This document shows positions 11,166 to 22,051 of a stretch of 64,000 bases of DNA, one piece after another. The notes below the pieces were generated by a model, which ran no database searches, had not been told where the DNA came from, and worked only from the letters and a program-made list of their open reading frames with translations. The stretch covers positions 2,170,001 through 2,234,000 of the forward strand of contig JAPEIS010000008.1 in assembly GCA_029531795.1 (NCBI GenBank), read 5' to 3'. Made by a program: the position numbers and the translations under genes. The DNA comes from Sclerotinia nivalis (taxonomy: Eukaryota > Ascomycota > Leotiomycetes > Helotiales > Sclerotiniaceae). Position 1 is the first letter of the stretch; every line of letters begins with the position of its first letter.

Positions 11166-12968
11166 ATGTCTGTCCCAACCGGTGGTTACCCAACCTTCAC
11201 TGATGCGTCAACGATGCGTAACGGCTTTACGACAATATTCGTGGTATTAAACTTTGCAATTTCCTGGCTTGGTTCTCGTCTCTTAAAGCGTCGCGCTCAA
11301 CATCATTTGACACTGCAAAAGAAAGGAAAACAAAATAAAGCAGTTCCGATCAACCATCTCACGCCTTGGTTAGGGAGTATCGGTGATTTTGCTTCATATA
11401 TTTGGCATATTAGAAGAATACCTGGTGGTAGATATGGGATTCTGATGTTATGGACTGCTGTTTTTAGTTTGGCTCATGTGAGTTAACAGAGTCTTTTCAC
11501 ATTTTCCTTGTTGGAGATTGATTCAAATGTCCTAAATTATTGATATGAATTTCATTCATCTCAGCGCTATTGCCAAATTCCATTTGCATACATGTGAGGC
11601 GGCTAAACAAGCTTGCATTTTCCGTCTTGTAATTGATTCGTACATTTTCTCTCATTTCCCTTTCGTGCCTACTGTTGCATCTTCGAGAAAGAAACATACC
11701 GATACTGCTTTTTTTAGCAATATTTTATTGACTCCTTCATTATGTCTTCTCCGATGGCAAGCACTTGCAAGTATGACATCGGCGTCAATTCAATCTGGCT
11801 TAATTCTGTTTCCAGCAACGTTAGTCTTGCAGGAGTTGCCCAATGGTATCCAGCTTCAGTAGTTTACGATGCTTTTCGATATGCAGGTCTCAATGGCGGC
11901 AAAGCAGGAATTTATGAGAAAATTCCAAACACAAACCTGACAACTTTCCAACCTACAGACGATGATATTGTTGGATACTAGAATTGCACACAGGAACCGG
12001 GCACTATCATGAATTTTTCGGATTAGTCAAGCACAGCTGCCGTTATGAATTACTCAAGTGAGAAAGGCTTTCTATATACACAAGCTTCGAGTTTTAAAGG
12101 TTCGGTTGCGGTTACTGGTGGCCCACTCCAAGGCTTTGTGTATTGGTCTGCAAATGAATTGGCCAATTCATCATCTACATCTCAATGGGGTGTGAGAGCT
12201 ACCATCATGGACAAAGTTCAATATATATCACCCAATCAAACCGCAACCACAAATAATTTCCAATGCTCGATCGTCTCGACGGCAAAAAATTGGACTCCTC
12301 CCAAAATGCCAGCACAAGAGTCTCTTGATGAATGGGCTGAACATATGTACGGCGCCATTCGCAATCAATCATCCTGGACCTATAAACCGCAACTTGAACG
12401 TGTCTTAAATACCATGTCTATCCTATCAGGTAGTGAAAATTCCGCCTGGCTCCATATACAGCCCGGCCAATCATCCACTTACGGATGTCTTGTCAACGGA
12501 TCTGTCTGTTCTATAGAAGTTGTTATATTATTTTACGCATTATTTCTTGTCCTGTTAATGGTTATCGGTATTGATCTCTATGCTTTTTTAAGTTATAAAT
12601 TTGGGGGTGTATGGGAGAAGGGAAAGGAGTTAAGTTATGTTCCTACGGATTTGATTAGTTGGCAATTGGCGATGGTGAAGAAGAGTACTGGGAATGAAGG
12701 GTTGACGACGGGGGATTTGAAGGAAATCGGGTTTTCTTATGTGAGGGAGGGGGAGGGGATGCAGGAATTGGAGTTTAAGGAGATGGAGGCTGCGGTATGT
12801 ATTTCCTTATGTTCTTTTTGGGGAGTAAATGTCTTTAAGGATTGGACTAATATTTGTGGTGTGTAGGGTGCAAATGCTCCTTTATTACCGATGACTGAAT
12901 ATGAGAGTATGAAAAAGGAGAGCCCCACGATGACAGTGACGGAAAAGTTTGGTCCTTCTACTCCATGA
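11166..12968 (+). pseudogene. Broken fungal multi-pass membrane protein gene (two in-frame TAG)
   Basis: Best model: exons 11166..11477, 11718..12794 and 12867..12968. Intron 12795..12866 (72 nt, GTATGT...GTGTAG) is clear. The first intron, from GTGAGT at 11478, is unsure: the acceptor may be TTTTTTTAG at 11717, or a small extra exon near 11570-11595 may be used. N-terminal residues include FTTIFVVLNFAISWLG; the C-terminal half has a strong transmembrane segment (EVVILFYALFLVLLMVIGID) and a cytoplasmic tail. Several N-x-S/T sites suggest an outward loop. Coding similarity runs uninterrupted through two stops: TAG at 11979..11981, where GY?NCTQEPG expects Trp, and TAG at 12024..12026. Both can come from single CpA-to-TpA changes (TGG and CAG). 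I do not know a named family or function. Confidence 0.65.
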
Positions 12969-14298
12969 GTAAAATGTTTTTAGGGGAAGGGGGAAAGAAA
13001 TTCACACATGGGATGAGATGAGATCACTTGAAAAAAGAGTAGACCCGAAATTCAACATAGGCCAAAATAAGTCCTTGCAGTACAAGGCAACCCAGCGCCA
13101 AGAAGTGTTGAGACTATGGTTTCGTAGCAAAGATGTATACTAGTACTATACCACCGGAAGGTCATATCTACAAAACACATGAACAATAGAAATTATATAT
13201 TATTTTCCTAGATTGCTTTTAGCATATAATTATAGAATTATAATTTCTGACAAGATTTAAACAAATTCAATATTTTGTTGTATAATATCCAATATCTATC
13301 TATCAATATCTATCAATTGTAATCCAAACCCCGTTTCCCGCCTCTCGTCCATGTATCCCGCTCAATATAATACTTGATTCGCGAAATATATTTGATATTT
13401 CTCATTTCTGTGTTTGAATTTCTCGCATCCATCCTTTGATCTCTTAACCTTATCACATAAAATATGCAAAATATTCTTATTCTTATTACTTTCATTTTTG
13501 GGCGGAATCCCCAGAGAAATTCCGCCCAACTCTATCTGGGACCTGGTATTATAATGCTGGTTTCAATATCTGCGCTGTTTCTGTCTCATTACATGTATTC
13601 GTCTACGTCCCAAATAAATGTTTGCGGTTGAAGTCTACTTTTTTTTTTCTTGGAAAGGAAATATATACAGCTTTTGATGGGTACTGGCTGGTATACATGA
13701 TTTTTGATTATATGAGTGTGGGTAAGTGTGCGGAGTGATGAGAATCTCTTATTCATTCATTCATACTCAAGCTAAGATAATATTATATTATATTCCCTCC
13801 GACTCCCATCTTGAGGCGCTACACCGCTATGGATTTTTTACTTCATAATATAACTTTAATAATTAATACTCTGATCATAAGACTTACAATTTATATCATA
13901 ATAAGATTACATCACAATATATCATTCCACTTTTACCAATTTAAATAAATACTTTTTAAAAAATAAATTCTATTAATCTAAGATCTTCCATTTTTTCTCA
14001 TTCTAAGACTCCGATGCTAAAGCTGTATATATATATATATGAATTACTTTACCTTTGGGGGGATGGGGACTTACCTGTATATACTATCTTTCTTACCTTG
14101 GTCTTTGCTTCATTGGGGTTCTTAGCTTGTTTTACCTGGGGCTTTACTTGCTTTCCTTCTTTGTCTTTTTTGCTTCCTTATTCTATATTTCACTTGTATC
14201 TCATCCATTCTCATATATCACTTTCTTCAAGTGAAAGATTTCCTCCCATTGTCTTCCTTAATATATACCCTCATTTTCCCTCTCCATCTCCTTCTCCC
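12969..14298. other. AT-rich intergenic region
   Basis: No gene is seen. The region is strongly AT-rich with runs such as TATATATATATA near 14025 and one short GC-rich hairpin at 13500..13527. It separates a plus-strand pseudogene from a minus-strand gene, so it likely contains both 3' ends. Confidence 0.6.
13500..13527. repeat. Hairpin with 9-bp arms in AT-rich DNA
   Basis: GGGCGGAAT at 13500..13508 and its exact complement ATTCCGCCC at 13519..13527 flank a 10-base loop. The GC-rich arms stand out in AT-rich surroundings between two 3' ends. It may be an RNA hairpin or a footprint; function unknown. Confidence 0.5.
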
Positions 14299-14865
14299 TC
14301 ACACCCTACCTCCCCCCAACCCCACCTCCTGCCACGGTCCCTCCCTCCCTCTCATCCACCTCTCCCTCTCCCTCTCCAACCCCTCCCTCTCCTCCCTCAG
14401 CCTCCTAACCTCCTTTTCCCTTTCTTCCCTATCTTCCCTCTCCTTCCGTTCCCTCTCCTCCCTCTCCTTCCTCTCCCTCCTCCTCCTAATCCCAGGCCGC
14501 ACACAACATCTATACACTGTATACATCATAACGAGTATAACGATTATAACCGTGATGATTGTAATGAGGGATGGGGAACCGGAACCGGAGGGGTTGGTGA
14601 AGAGTCCTGGGGTCGGGACGGGTGTTGAGGTGGAGATTGGGGTAGATTTAGAAATAGAGGAGGAGAGGGAGGTGGAAGTGGAAGTGGGCTTTGGATCGGT
14701 GAGTTTGGAGATTTCCGTGAAGTGTTTTGGGGGTTGGTTACTGGAGGAGGAGGGAGTGGTGCTTGAGGCGACGGCTTTTAGGTGGGGGGTTGGGAGGATA
14801 CGTGTTATTGTTGCGAGTGTTGCGCTTGAGATGCTGGTTTGTGGCGGTGGTGGTGCTGGCGCCAT
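14299..14865 (-). CDS. Ser/Thr-rich single-pass membrane protein with charged tail
   Basis: The frame encodes 188 residues from MAPAPPPPQTSISS. Residues 1 to about 98 are Ser/Thr/Pro-rich, as in O-glycosylated outer domains. Residues about 99-118 (SLITIITVIIVILVMMYTVY) form one transmembrane segment. A basic stop-transfer RCCVRPGIRRRRERK follows, then a tail of alternating Arg and Glu that should form a charged helix. No cleavable signal peptide is seen, so it may be a type III membrane protein. The architecture recalls fungal wall-sensor-like proteins, but there is no WSC domain and I do not recognise a family. The next minus-strand gene (16288..16923) has the same plan. The tail is encoded by a nearly pure purine/pyrimidine tract, so length variation between strains would be expected. 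Confidence 0.6.
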   Translation of the reverse strand: MAPAPPPPQTSISSATLATITRILPTPHLKAVASSTTPSSSSNQPPKHFTEISKLTDPKPTSTSTSLSSSISKSTPISTSTPVPTPGLFTNPSGSGSPSLITIITVIIVILVMMYTVYRCCVRPGIRRRRERKEREERERKEREDREEREKEVRRLREEREGLERERERWMRGREGPWQEVGLGGGRV

Positions 14866-16287
14866 GTTGAAGTTTCTCCTTTTTCTTCTGTTTTGTTTTG
14901 TTTGGGTGTATATGTTTGTATTTGTAGACCTTTTTTTATTCGGCTTAAATTGGTTTGAAGGTACTCGAGTGTATGTAATAGCGTATATATAATCGCGTCG
15001 AAAATATAATATATAATCGTTTTGATTTTTGATGTTCGATACTTTGATATTTGATTTGACTTTGTATTTTGTTTTGTTTAACCTTATTTCTTATACTCAA
15101 AAACTAAGTGAAGATCTCAAGGTGAAAATGAGGGGATATATATAACAAATAACAAGCAAAGTGTAAAGAAAGAGAAGGGAATAATTGGAACAAGGGACAA
15201 TAGGAATAAAGATTCTTTGCGAAAGTCCTTCAAGAATATCTCTTAAAGAAAGAAGAAAAACGAGTCTTTATGAAAATCCGAAAATCTTTATATGATAACA
15301 ATCGAGAAAGTATTTTCAATAGGATCTTTGTGGGAGAGGATAAGAAAGAGAGAGAGGAATTTCTAGAAAGCTTTTGCAAAAGAATACAGACAACCAAAAA
15401 AAACCTACCCGAAAACTTGTGAGAATACAATCAGGAGAGATAATCAAAGGAGCTTGATAAGGAATTAATCAACGAGAGATTATATATGGTTTTTTCTGTA
15501 ATAAATATAATCAGTGAAAGAATCCTTTGCTTCGTAGATAAAGATACCTTACATCTCTACCTATCACTACCTACCTATTCCCTCTCCATCAAAGCATCCT
15601 CAAATCAAAAAGTCAAAATCTATAAATAAAATTCCTTTCAGAATATGGAGAAAGTATCTCAATATCTTGGGCCTTGGGTAATTATAATATAAAGAAAATC
15701 GCTAGAACTAAGTAATTATATTATACACTTACTCACAACTAACAGCAGAACACTCAGGACACGATATTCAACACACCCCGCTCAAATTATAAGATTCATC
15801 ACCTAAATTCACTTAACCATTAACTCTAAAATTTATTTTTGGATACCTAGGTACCTGGGCATACTATAATGCTATAAACATATGAATAATTAGAGATTAA
15901 TATATGTACATATTGCACCATCGCTCAAAAAACATCAAGCAGGAGCAAGCAATTCTATCTACCTATTTACACTATCAAACACATCTTCAGTATGGTATCA
16001 TAGGTATTCACCTTTCGCACGCATCTTTCCTTCCCACCCTTCGAAACATCCACCAAAACCACCATCAAAACCTCCGTCAAAACTCCCGCCAAATAAAATG
16101 ATGTGTTCGCTAAGTCAATTATATGACTCCTCTCCTCTCCTCGCTATGCCATAAAGGTATGAATCATCCAGCGATTCACGGTTTCCTGATTTCCAGTTCA
16201 AATCCCGGTTCCAATCCTCAATTCAAATCCCCAATTCAAATCCACATTCTACCACTCCATCCACAGATACCAAATCCATACCCAGAA
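14866..16287. other. Intergenic region between two membrane-protein genes
   Basis: No gene is supported. The sequence is AT-rich with short open frames only. It should contain the promoter of the 14299..14865 gene and the 3' end of the next. Confidence 0.6.
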
Positions 16288-16923
16288 CTAAACAAATTTA
16301 ATCTCCCTCTCCATAAACGTCGATTCAGTTCTTTCTCTACCCATATATATCTTCCCATCAACTTCAATTTTTTGCCATCCATTACCCTCACCCACATTCG
16401 TTGTACTTATATGTGTACTTCCACGTCCATTCGCAAGTCCATTCCCATCCCCCTCCCTAGAATGATAACTCGGAACCGGACTATCCGTCCCCGTTCCCAT
16501 TCCCATTCCCATTCCCCTCTCAACCTCCAACTCCTTCTCACCCAAACTCCCACTCCTAGAACTACCACTCCCCGCCGTCAACGGTCTGGAAACCTCACTC
16601 TCCCTCGCCCCATCCTCTCCAACAACCTTGTCAACCATTTCCCTCTTCCTCCTTTCTTCCTCCTCTAATTCCTTTTCCTTCGCTTTCGCAAGTTTCTTTT
16701 GCATTCGCTTGCCTCGACATACTAAACACCAAGTGAGGATTCCGGTGATGATACCTATGGCTACTAGAAATGCGAGGATGGTTCCCCAGAAATTAAACTG
16801 TACTTCCCAGAATCCGGCGTTGTGGACGGAGCTTGGAGGAGATTCGTCGCGGGGGGTTAGGGGGTTGGTTTGCGGGACGGGGGTTGGGGTACCGGGGGTA
16901 TGGAGGAGATGCGGGATGTACAT
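16288..16923 (-). CDS. Single-pass membrane protein with basic juxtamembrane helix
   Basis: From the ATG at 16923 (MYIPHLLHTPGTP) the product is 211 residues. The frame is open further up to an ATG at 17112, but that extension is low-complexity and lacks features, so I prefer the inner start. The outer part is short and Pro/Thr-rich (TPGTPTPVPQTNPLTPRDE). The transmembrane segment is FWGTILAFLVAIGIITGILTW, followed by CLVCRGKRMQKKLAKAKEKE, a Lys/Glu helix and a Ser/Gly-rich tail containing GMGMGMGTGT. It shares strand and overall plan with the neighbour at 14299..14865, without clear residue identity. No family is recognised. It could be a plasma-membrane or endomembrane adaptor; that is inference. 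Confidence 0.6.
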   Translation of the reverse strand: MYIPHLLHTPGTPTPVPQTNPLTPRDESPPSSVHNAGFWEVQFNFWGTILAFLVAIGIITGILTWCLVCRGKRMQKKLAKAKEKELEEEERRKREMVDKVVGEDGARESEVSRPLTAGSGSSRSGSLGEKELEVERGMGMGMGTGTDSPVPSYHSREGDGNGLANGRGSTHISTTNVGEGNGWQKIEVDGKIYMGRERTESTFMEREIKFV

Positions 16924-19900
16924 GATGTTTGGTTTTTGTGTGTGTATGGCGTCGTGTGTGTAGTGTGGTGTTGGCCCTTGTTGAGGGCGTTGTAGTGGAG
17001 GTAAAGTATGTAGCTCTCCGTATGACAGTATGTACAAGATCGATCTAACAGACCACCTCGACTCGAAAGGGCCCACTTGAAAAGGTAAAGTAAATGACGT
17101 GCTAAAAAGCAATACGAATGTAATATGCTCGTATCCTCAAAGTAATCTTTGTAAATCCTTGTAATCTCTCCAAAGTAAAATGTAAATGTTGATCCAGCAA
17201 TAAATGAATATAATCAAGAAAGTATCCAAAATGATATAGAAAGTTCCAAACAAGTTCCACGCTGTGCCTGGATATCAATGACTTTATGATTCTTTGCACG
17301 CTTTGACTCAGAAAAATTTACTCTCTGTATAAAGTTTATACAAAGACTTTGTGTTGCTCAATGTCCGTGATGTGATGTTCTTGATATGACTGGTAGAATC
17401 GATGTATTTTTATACCCTCCCCGAAAATAAAGTTCTTGTCAAAGAGACTGAAGTGATTGAAGAAAGAATGACGAGTTTGTTGTAGTGATTGTTGGAAAAA
17501 ATGGATGAAAAGATATCTATCTCTTCTTTGTCTGGTCTTGTTTTCTCGTGTTGTCTTAGACTGATGAAGCTTGTCGAGTGCATAAAGAGTTGTACAAATT
17601 GCAAGTATTATTTGTACAAGAACAGGAATCAAAAGAAAGAAATCCTATTCCGAGAAATCCGGTCTCCTCAAGAGATATGGTAATGATATACACAGCCCTC
17701 GAGTCAAAAGTAAATAAATGAATGAATCTTCACCCGAGCCTTTCCCCAAATTTCCCACTTGTCAAAAAACAAATCTCCCACTGATCAAAAAAGAAGAATT
17801 TCCCAAGGAAAAAAGGTTTCCACAAAATACAGTAATAATAATCGTATAAGTAATTATATGTAATCAGAAATAATAGGATCAAAAGATTGGACGAACAAAT
17901 CATGGGAAATTGGAACGAAACAAGAATTCATCATCTTCATATATTGGTTCAAATATTCATTTGCATATCCACATAGTGCATTGCCATAACTTGCCACTTG
18001 CCAAGCTTATCCAATCAAAACTTCTTCATGCATCAAAAACTTCAAAAGGGAAAAAAATGATTAATATGCTACAAAGCCATCAGGCTTATCAACCGTTGAT
18101 ATTCATCATTCTTGCAAGCCTCCGTCCGTGTTCATTCGTATTGTACGGTAGGAGAAAAATACCAAGACCGGTGTTCGAGGAATTCTGGGTATACTCCGGG
18201 GCGTGTATGTTTTTGATCGTTAGATATCCGGTACATACATACATATACATAGCCTCCTGGATCCTTTCGAATAAATCTTCACTGCTACGTATACCAGTAT
18301 ATCAACCTTCCATAGCTAAGTCACCCATTCATTCATTCATACATGCCTCCGCCTCAATCTCTATAACCCAACAATCAATCAATCAGCCGATTTTCGCATG
18401 GTCCCCTCCTCGTGCTCACTCTCACTACTCACGCTATTAAATCTTCACATATAAATTGACGTTGTCCTCCTCACCTGCAGTCTGCATGCATGCATGCATG
18501 CAACCCCTGACATTGTTTCCTCTTCAAGCCACACATCTCCCATCTCTAATATCCATCAAACCATAACCATCAAACCATAACCATAACCATCAAACCATCA
18601 AACCATCACCTAAATACAATACTATCCCCCCATCCGGACTTCTCACCCGCAATTAAGTAACATCCAAAATATAATCCATACTCTCATAATCTCCGTCCTA
18701 TCCATAATCCCAGTGTCCACTATCCACTATCCACTTGTCCACCTCCACCACGAACCTCGGGAACAAAAAAGAAGCCCCAGCTCCAGCATCTACCAATGCC
18801 GAAGCCACGACCAAGACCAAGACCAACCACGCCTCGCTTGGACTTCAACTCCACTCCGTACCACTGCGGAAAACTTTTGTTTGAAATCCGGTTTCCATGA
18901 TTCAGGGGTAATACCACCTACTCTGTATAGAATAGGTAGGTATTGTGTCCTTCATTCTTCATCACTTTATCTGAGAATTTAGAGTTGAGAGTCTGAAGAA
19001 AGCATCGTTTTATTTTCCGATTAATATACGAGTATATATTTCCAAAGAAATACCGGTTCTATATCTGTACCTTTTCTTCCCCCGCTCCCCAACATGTGTC
19101 TTTAAATCAATTAGTCTTTTTATATCTACTCCGTATATCTACTGCTCTCATACAACAAGATGTGAAGAGATATATATATAAAAGATCTTACAAAGATAAA
19201 TAATCTTACATGTGTAAATATAAATATAAAATTCCTGAATTCTTCATCCACACCATCTACATCATCCACATCACATCACATCATTACATCACACACATAA
19301 ATTCTTCCTTCTATATAAACCTTTCACAAGAGCAATTGAAGAGTACCCAGCTCCATATGTATCTACCTACCTCCCTCCCTCCCTACCTACTATACAAACC
19401 CACTTCCACCAAAACACACCAAGCCCAACCAATACACCAAAATCAAGATCCTCTCGAAGAAAGACCCTACCCTACCCTACAAAGATAAAGATAAAAGATA
19501 CAGATACTCAGTTTGCACTGCCTGCAGTCTACGGATAATATATGTACCTAAGTAATAGGTAGTAATAAGGATATTATTCCTACTTTTCTATACACTCCTC
19601 CTATAAATCACCTCAAGCTTGTACAACTATGACTTCCCGCCCCGCTTCTCTCTCCCTCTCTCTCCCTCTCTCTCACAAAAAAAAAAAAATAATAATTCCT
19701 ATCCAGAAATGTTTGTAATAACAATATTATTAATACAAAACATATAGAATAAATTCAAAAATACTATTGTGATTTATAAATACCAAGAATAACTATTTAG
19801 CGTTTATTTATTCAAAATTCATTGTTTGCGCGCTGCGCATTATCATCCATTGCCCCTCATCCATCCATAGGCCCCCATCCATCCATAGCCTCCCCCGCCT

Positions 19901-20197
19901 CATCCATCATGTTTCTCATGAACCCAATCTGATAATAACTCTAACTCCCCATCATCCCCGTCTCCATCTTCAATGCCTGCTTCAATGCATCACCAAAGTC
20001 CATCCTTCCTCGAACATAAAACGAATAACCCTCAAAGGAAAAAATAATACGAAGGAAGGGTATTTCAGAAATGAAAAAAAAGCTATGTTTGTATAGGATG
20101 CGACATGGAAATCAATTATATGCTCTCCAAAACGAAAACACTACATATTCTGTAGTTGTTTTGTAGCACAGAATGATACCTCTTGGGGTCGTAACAA
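16924..20197. other. Long gene-free intergenic region
   Basis: No gene is recognised in 3.3 kb. It carries microsatellites, including a TGCA run at 18483..18501, CCATAACCATCAAA-type repeats at 18551..18610, and a CT run followed by poly-A near 19645..19690. One TACTCCGTA motif is at 19127. The right end is the noxB 3' flank. Confidence 0.55.
18483..18501. repeat. TGCA microsatellite
   Basis: About five tandem TGCA units (TGCATGCATGCATGCATGCA-like), self-complementary, in gene-free DNA. No function is evident. Confidence 0.7.
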
Positions 20198-22051
20198 TTA
20201 GAAATTTTCCTTTCCCCAGCAGAAATTGAATCCTATATCATTATCAGCACATTGTTTTTACGAAAGAAGAGAAAGGGAAAATACTAACCAGGTTCACTAT
20301 ACATATTACACTTAATATGCAACTGACTACCCAATACCTTCGGTCCACAAAAGAACACACCCGCCTCACTAGGACTATGAATCTTCCTCACACTCTTAAA
20401 GATCATATCCCAATTAGGTCTTCCAAAGTTGGTTGGAGCTCTCAATCCCGTAATTGCATCACGATCCGCATTTGCATCATTGATCATGATATTCGTCGCA
20501 TCATCCACCTTAATCTTCGCTGTCAAGTATGTATGAATCTCAATACGGTTATCCATATCTTGAGCTTCAATGGCCAGTAAAAGAGAACGGAACCATTCGA
20601 AGGAACCAAAGTCACGACAAATCCAGAAGAAATAGACTTTGCCGAGACGAGTTTTCTTCTGAGGATAATTCATGCGGTACCAAATAGATTTGAGAATAGA
20701 GGCGAAAGGAGTAACACCAATACCAGCACCACAAAGCATTGCGACTTCGAATTTGAAAACATCCTCAGAGGCGGAACCGAATGGACCATCGACATAAACA
20801 CGGGGTAAGATACGACGAATAGCTGAATCGGCTCCATCAGATCCTGGTTCACCTTGATTAACACCAACTACTTGAGATCCTCCCTTTCCATCCTTTGGCT
20901 TATCAAATTCACATCCAAGAGCTTTTCCAACAGCTCGGGTGAAATCTCCTACCATTCTGATATGGATGGAAATATAATCTTCTTCGGGAGCCGATGTGAG
21001 AGTGAAAGGATGATATTGATAAATCGAGACCTCGGGACAACAAAAGAAGATATATTGACCAGCTCTTGTCTTTGTATTCTCTTTCTTGATTTGAATTTCG
21101 CAAACGTTAGAAGGATGTTGAACGACTTTAGAAACATAAGTCTTATGCTTCCCACGTATTTCACGAGCAATACGTTCAGCAAGGTAAATGTATCCACCAT
21201 ACATCCAGTATTGCCAGAAAACACCAATAGCCGTTGTACCAACACTAACACAGTAAGGTGCGGTATCCGGTTGAATCATACAGAAAGCTCCGTGAACAGA
21301 CCAGAAAACGAAGAAGATGACGAAAAAGTGATGAGTATACCAGAAACGTTCAAAGTTTGCTCGACGATACTTCTCGTATGAAGTAATGGCCATAGCCATA
21401 AGTGAGATCAACATAACATATCCAGTCCATCCAGGTCCACTAACAAAGTTCGCAAGGAGGAAACCACCAATTCCAAGATTGTTCTTTGCTGAGATTTGGG
21501 CGAAATTGTTCCAATGCGCAATAGTGTGAACCCAAGAGAAAAACACAATAGACCAAGCTGTTAGCATATGGAAAGTAATGTTTTTATCGAATTGTACAAT
21601 GCCGTTTAGAGGAGTTTGACGTGCCAAAGAGATCAAAGTACGACAAACTGGGAATAAAATCATAGCAACATCGAAATGTAGGGTCAAGGCAGCTGATCTA
21701 GCAATCGCATAAGTGACGGTGAATGTACTTCGTGCAATACCGAAACTATCCTTGAGTTGATAATTCAAGAAACCGAATGTGAAAACCATTACGTGGAGTA
21801 AAGCGAAGACAAAAACGAAACTGAAATTATGTTAGCAATTCTATATTTCTCATAATTCTCATGAGCACTCACAATCTTCGATATCCTTCATTTACCATCC
21901 ATCTATCAAATTTCTCCCTCATAGTTAATTCCCTTGGCATCTCTGCCGTCATCTCACCAGACATCAACATTCTTGTTAATGGTGGCCATCTTGATCTTTC
22001 AGAAACCCTCACTGACCCCGTACTCATTCTGTCATAAGCCTTTTCAGACAT
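20198..22051 (-). CDS. noxB: NADPH oxidase catalytic subunit NoxB (Nox2 homologue)
   Basis: Exons are 21873..22051, 20289..21820 and 20198..20232, with introns of 52 nt (21821..21872) and 56 nt (20233..20288). The product is 581 residues. The first exon carries the NoxB-type extension ending REKFDRWMVNEGYRR, absent from NoxA. The membrane domain shows the two-haem histidine pairs in FHMLTAWSIVFFSWVHTIAHW and WYTHHFFVIFFVFWSVHG. The cytosolic half has the FAD motif HPFTLTSAPEED, the NADPH motifs DGPFGSASEDV and CGAGIGVTPF, and FFCGPKVLG. The tiny last exon restores the invariant C-terminus FNFCWGKENF. The enzyme passes electrons from NADPH across the membrane to make superoxide. In plant-pathogenic fungi NoxB acts with NoxR and Rac and is needed for penetration structures. 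No partner gene is nearby. Confidence 0.97.

Noticed and set aside
14231..14992. 253-codon plus-strand frame over the Ser/Thr-rich membrane gene
   Set aside because: It is Leu/Ser then Glu/Val low-complexity, produced by reading the opposite strand of a biased coding tract. The minus-strand frame has a coherent membrane-protein layout.
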